A DNA stretch of 64,000 bases from Serilophus lunatus (Eukaryota > Chordata > Aves > Passeriformes > Eurylaimidae): the NCBI GenBank assembly GCA_013399895.1, contig VXBA01001777.1, positions 338,738 through 402,737 on the forward strand. The letters run 5' to 3'. Position numbers and translations under genes: made by a program. Of this stretch, positions 61,511 to 64,000 are shown one piece after another; positions within the stretch are counted from its first letter, which is position 1; each line of letters begins with the position of its first letter. Below the pieces are notes generated by a model. That model saw only the letters and a list, made by a program, of their open reading frames with translations. It was not told where the DNA came from and made no database searches.

Positions 61511-63095
61511 ATTTGTCAGCACAAAATAAGGTTTCAAAGTTCTGGGGAGTGTCTCACCTCTGCTCACATACAAGTTTGATCTTCCACCTACGTCCTCCAC
61601 TATCAAAAATGCTCTCATCCTCAAGGAGGTCCAATGTCAGGAGGTCTAAATGTCAGGATTTGGTCTGTATTTTTTACAGCCATGACTCCTTTTTGTTCTT
61701 CACTTCCTCTCTCTTGAAATCAGCACATGAATGAATGACATTTTTTAAGGGTTTGGCCTTAGTTTTTAAACTCCATTTCTACATAATTTTAAATAGCCAG
61801 AGCCACCTCTCCATACACTTGCAGGATGGGTTTTTCCATCTCTGAAAACTGTTCAAATAATCCAAATACTAATATGATCCTATCAATGTTATATTAAAAA
61901 GATCTTTCCATAGGAAAAATGATGATGTCCTGAAATTACCACAGTTAATTTTCTGTCACTTCTTCACAAGACAACAGCCCACAGCACTTCACTTCCAGGG
62001 GCAATAAGAGTATGAGTAAGACAAGTGCAAACCAAATTTAAACAGGGTCAGCCAGTAAAGCAGCCAATACTCAGCTCACAACAGAGACAAAAATCTTTTT
62101 GTCTTCTCCTGCCCACTTCAGATCTTTTCCGGAACTCCACCAACTTCTCAGGTCCATTGCAATAATATACATCCATGAGGTCATCTTAATTCATACACTG
62201 CTGCCCATCGCCTACAACTTAAACTGAGTCTCCATTGTAAACCTTGCCGGGAATTCAGACTTGGAGGACTTACAGTCTATATGCTGTTTTGTTTTTCATT
62301 CAGCTTCCAGCCAAATCATTTTATAGTGCTTTTGCCTCCATAAAATATTTGCTTGGGAGCCAATGCCAAGAAGAAAAAAAAAAAAAGCACAGTGCGACAA
62401 CCCAACCTAGGTTTTCAGAGTAACGCTCCCCCTCTCCTTTCCTACTCTGACCCCCAAGGTTTATTTTTGACAACTTATGGCCCAAGTGAAGAGGAAGTTT
62501 AAACTGTTTAATTCACAATTCCATCACACTGAGTGACTTCAAGGTTTTACAACAATTCACAAAACTCTGATATTGTCGGGAATTGCAGCTGGAGCAATCT
62601 GAATCCCAAAGTCATACCCCTATTTTGAAATAATGCAGCCCCTACTTTGAGAGACAGAGGAGCTGAAAGCATGTATTCCCAGTCAGGCTTTCCAAGGACA
62701 GCACCCGCCAAGGTACAACACAGGCAAGATCAGAGGAAAAGCCATCGCTCCTTGCACTCTGATCCCAAAGCTATGCTAAAAGCACCTTCCCACAAAGAAA
62801 CTGCTATTTTCCTACCCCCGTCGCTCCCAGGTCAATGTATTTCAATTTTCTTCTGGTAAGGTAACCTGTTTATTGAAATCTGATCAACTGCTGGAGCCTC
62901 AGCGTTAAAATACACTCTCACTGTTGGGAACTGTCATTTATCTGTCACCGAGGAAGTTAATGGATGTGTTTGTTTAGTTTGTAAGTGGGAATACACAGCG
63001 CAGGGGCTGGAGGGATTACAGGAGGGGAGAGGTATTTCTGATCCACAGAGGAATGCAGTTGCTTTCTTTAAAATTGTCTGTGTACTTTTACACAG
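61511..63095. other. Gene-free stretch next to the candidate gene start
   Basis: No supported gene is visible. An A13 run is present near 62373-62385. The text from 62440 to 62620 is free of repeats and contains paired SOX-like words (acaattc, attgtc), which is suggestive at most. Confidence 0.45.
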
Positions 63096-63378
63096 GCACA
63101 AGAAAAGCCCCTGGAAGTTCACCTGCGCCTGAGAGACCTCAGCAAAGCCAGAGTGACTGCGCTCCATCCAAACCCGATGGCCCTGAACCACACAGGTAAG
63201 GAGGCATGAGCCTGCACCCCCGCGCAGATAAGCAAAGCGCAAGGAATGAGTCCATACCAAGAGCAATTCCCTCACAGGGTCCCTCTGAGGGCACATGGGT
63301 GTTTACAGAGCACGAGCCCAGCGGAGCAGAGGGACAGTGCGAGTCACAAAGTGTTGTCACCAAGGGCAGTCTCCTTAC

Positions 63379-63439
63379 CTCTCGCCGAGTCCGAAAATGC
63401 AATTATCCCTGCGACAAGGAGCGCGAGCTGCAATTCCAT
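63379..63439 (-). CDS. Putative signal-peptide exon of an unidentified secreted or membrane protein
   Basis: On the minus strand an ATG at 63439-63437 has A at -3 and G at +4, a strong Kozak context. It is the first ATG in its frame. Twenty codons follow: MELQ, then a hydrophobic core LALLVAGIIAF, then the small/polar stretch SDSAR. This is the n-, h- and c-region order of a signal peptide, with cleavage likely near the end. After one further G the sequence reads GTAAGG, a good splice donor (GAG|GTAAGG, intron from 63378). The exon therefore ends in phase 1, which is common for signal-peptide exons. An acceptor with a pyrimidine tract (AG at 63490-63489) lies upstream. I do not recognise the protein, and no later exon is visible in the window, so the next intron would exceed 63 kb. 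A chance hydrophobic frame beside a chance donor is the main alternative. Confidence 0.42.
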
Positions 63440-63488
63440 TTTGCAAACCAGATCCTGCCGTATCGTACAGGCTACTGTCCTCTCAGAC
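63440..63488 (-). other. Proposed 5' UTR part of the signal-peptide exon
   Basis: On the minus strand a pyrimidine-rich run (ctgctctccttttccctgactcc) ends in AG at 63490-63489. An exon starting at 63488 would contribute 49 nt of untranslated leader before the ATG at 63439. A second possible acceptor, a run of T and C ending in CCCCCCCAG, lies a little further upstream at about 63520-63533. No ATG occurs between the proposed acceptor and the start codon. Alternatively the exon is the first exon and extends further upstream without an intron. Confidence 0.28.
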
Positions 63489-63866
63489 CTGGAGTCAGGG
63501 AAAAGGAGAGCAGAATAATTACTGGGGGGGAAAAATCCCTGTACAACCCTCAACTTTTCAGAGTTTTAAATCCTATTGCGAAGACTTATGTGCAGAAACG
63601 GCAAATGGAAGTGCAACGTCCTTGTAATTCATTCCTTGGTGCTCAGTGAGTAAAACTTTGCCCTCCTCTCTACTTTAGCCTGATATAAATCAAGAACCCA
63701 CTGAGGCCAGTAAGCTCCTCTAAGTTTACAGTTAATGCATAATTCTTTGGTGTCCTGTACAGAACCAGTCTGGAAGGCAAACAAAACACTAGCAAGTGCC
63801 CATAAAACAACATTTCCAGTTAACAATTTGTGGAGGAACTTGGGGAAGGGGGAGGAGGAATGTTAC

Positions 63867-64000
63867 CTCTCCCATCAGCAGCCCAGAAAACTTTGTGTTG
63901 CTGCTCCAGTGCCCCTCAGCCAGGCTCCGCTCTGGGTATGCGCCTTCCTGCACTCCGAGACTTCTCTGCACAGCACTGATTCCTCCTTTCCTCTTCTTCC
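63867..64000 (-). other. Possible noncoding first exon, runs off the window
   Basis: On the minus strand the sequence from the window end is GC-moderate leader-like text that reaches GGGAGAG|GTAACA, a plausible donor (intron from 63866). Joined to the acceptor at 63490-63489 it would form the common layout of an untranslated exon followed by an exon carrying the start codon. The upstream end and promoter lie outside the window. No TATA box is evident. This is a weak model resting on splice-site text alone. Confidence 0.18.

Noticed and set aside
63681..63690. TATA-like text (gatataaatc) upstream of the proposed minus-strand exon
   Set aside because: It fits neither strand's TATA consensus well and its distance to any start site is unknown.
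1..64000. Prokaryotic or phage systems such as CRISPR, toxin-antitoxin or defence islands
   Set aside because: There are no dense gene arrays, no ribosome-binding-site spaced frames and no regular repeat-spacer arrays; the CR1 repeats show this is vertebrate DNA.

Overview
This window looks like a piece of a bird nuclear chromosome, or at least a sauropsid one. It contains no bacterial-style gene array, no operon, no CRISPR array, and no rRNA or tRNA gene that I can see. The diagnostic sign is a set of six truncated 3' ends of CR1 non-LTR retrotransposons, the main interspersed repeat of birds. They carry the hallmark 3' motif GATGATCTTTAAGGTCCCTTCCAA and degenerate ATTCTATG-type tails. Copies lie on both strands: plus near 17.2, 25.1-25.6, 28.9-29.4 and 47.6-47.8 kb, minus near 3.6 and 27.3-27.5 kb. 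All lack a 5' end and none can code for a complete protein. Weaker remnants of older repeats (MIR/L2-like) are visible near 2.4 and 3.1 kb.

Layout. From 1 to about 63.0 kb the sequence is intergenic or intronic: no open frame exceeds 216 codons, open frames overlap at random on both strands, and none matches a protein family I recognise. Within it are mononucleotide runs, short microsatellites, two small tandem arrays (near 15.2 and 55.9 kb) and a few repeat-free blocks with dense motif-like texture (14.0-14.5, 19.8-20.4, 31.3-31.7, 41.9-42.4 and 60.8-61.5 kb). Those blocks could be conserved regulatory elements, but that can only be settled by alignment to other genomes.

The only place where I can argue for a protein-coding gene is the extreme right end. 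On the minus strand, an ATG in a good Kozak context at 63439 opens a 61-nt coding segment. It reads as a typical signal peptide and ends at a GAG|GTAAGG splice donor in phase 1, the usual arrangement of a signal-peptide exon. A matching acceptor lies upstream at 63490-63489, and a possible 5' UTR exon with its own donor lies at 63867-64000. If this model is right, the window is mostly the long first coding intron of a secreted or membrane protein transcribed right to left, and the repeat-free blocks are intronic. I do not recognise the protein. A separate exon-shaped interval sits on the plus strand at 63096-63195; the two models have not been reconciled.

Most statements about regulation here are inference. 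The CR1 assignments are the firmest part of the annotation.
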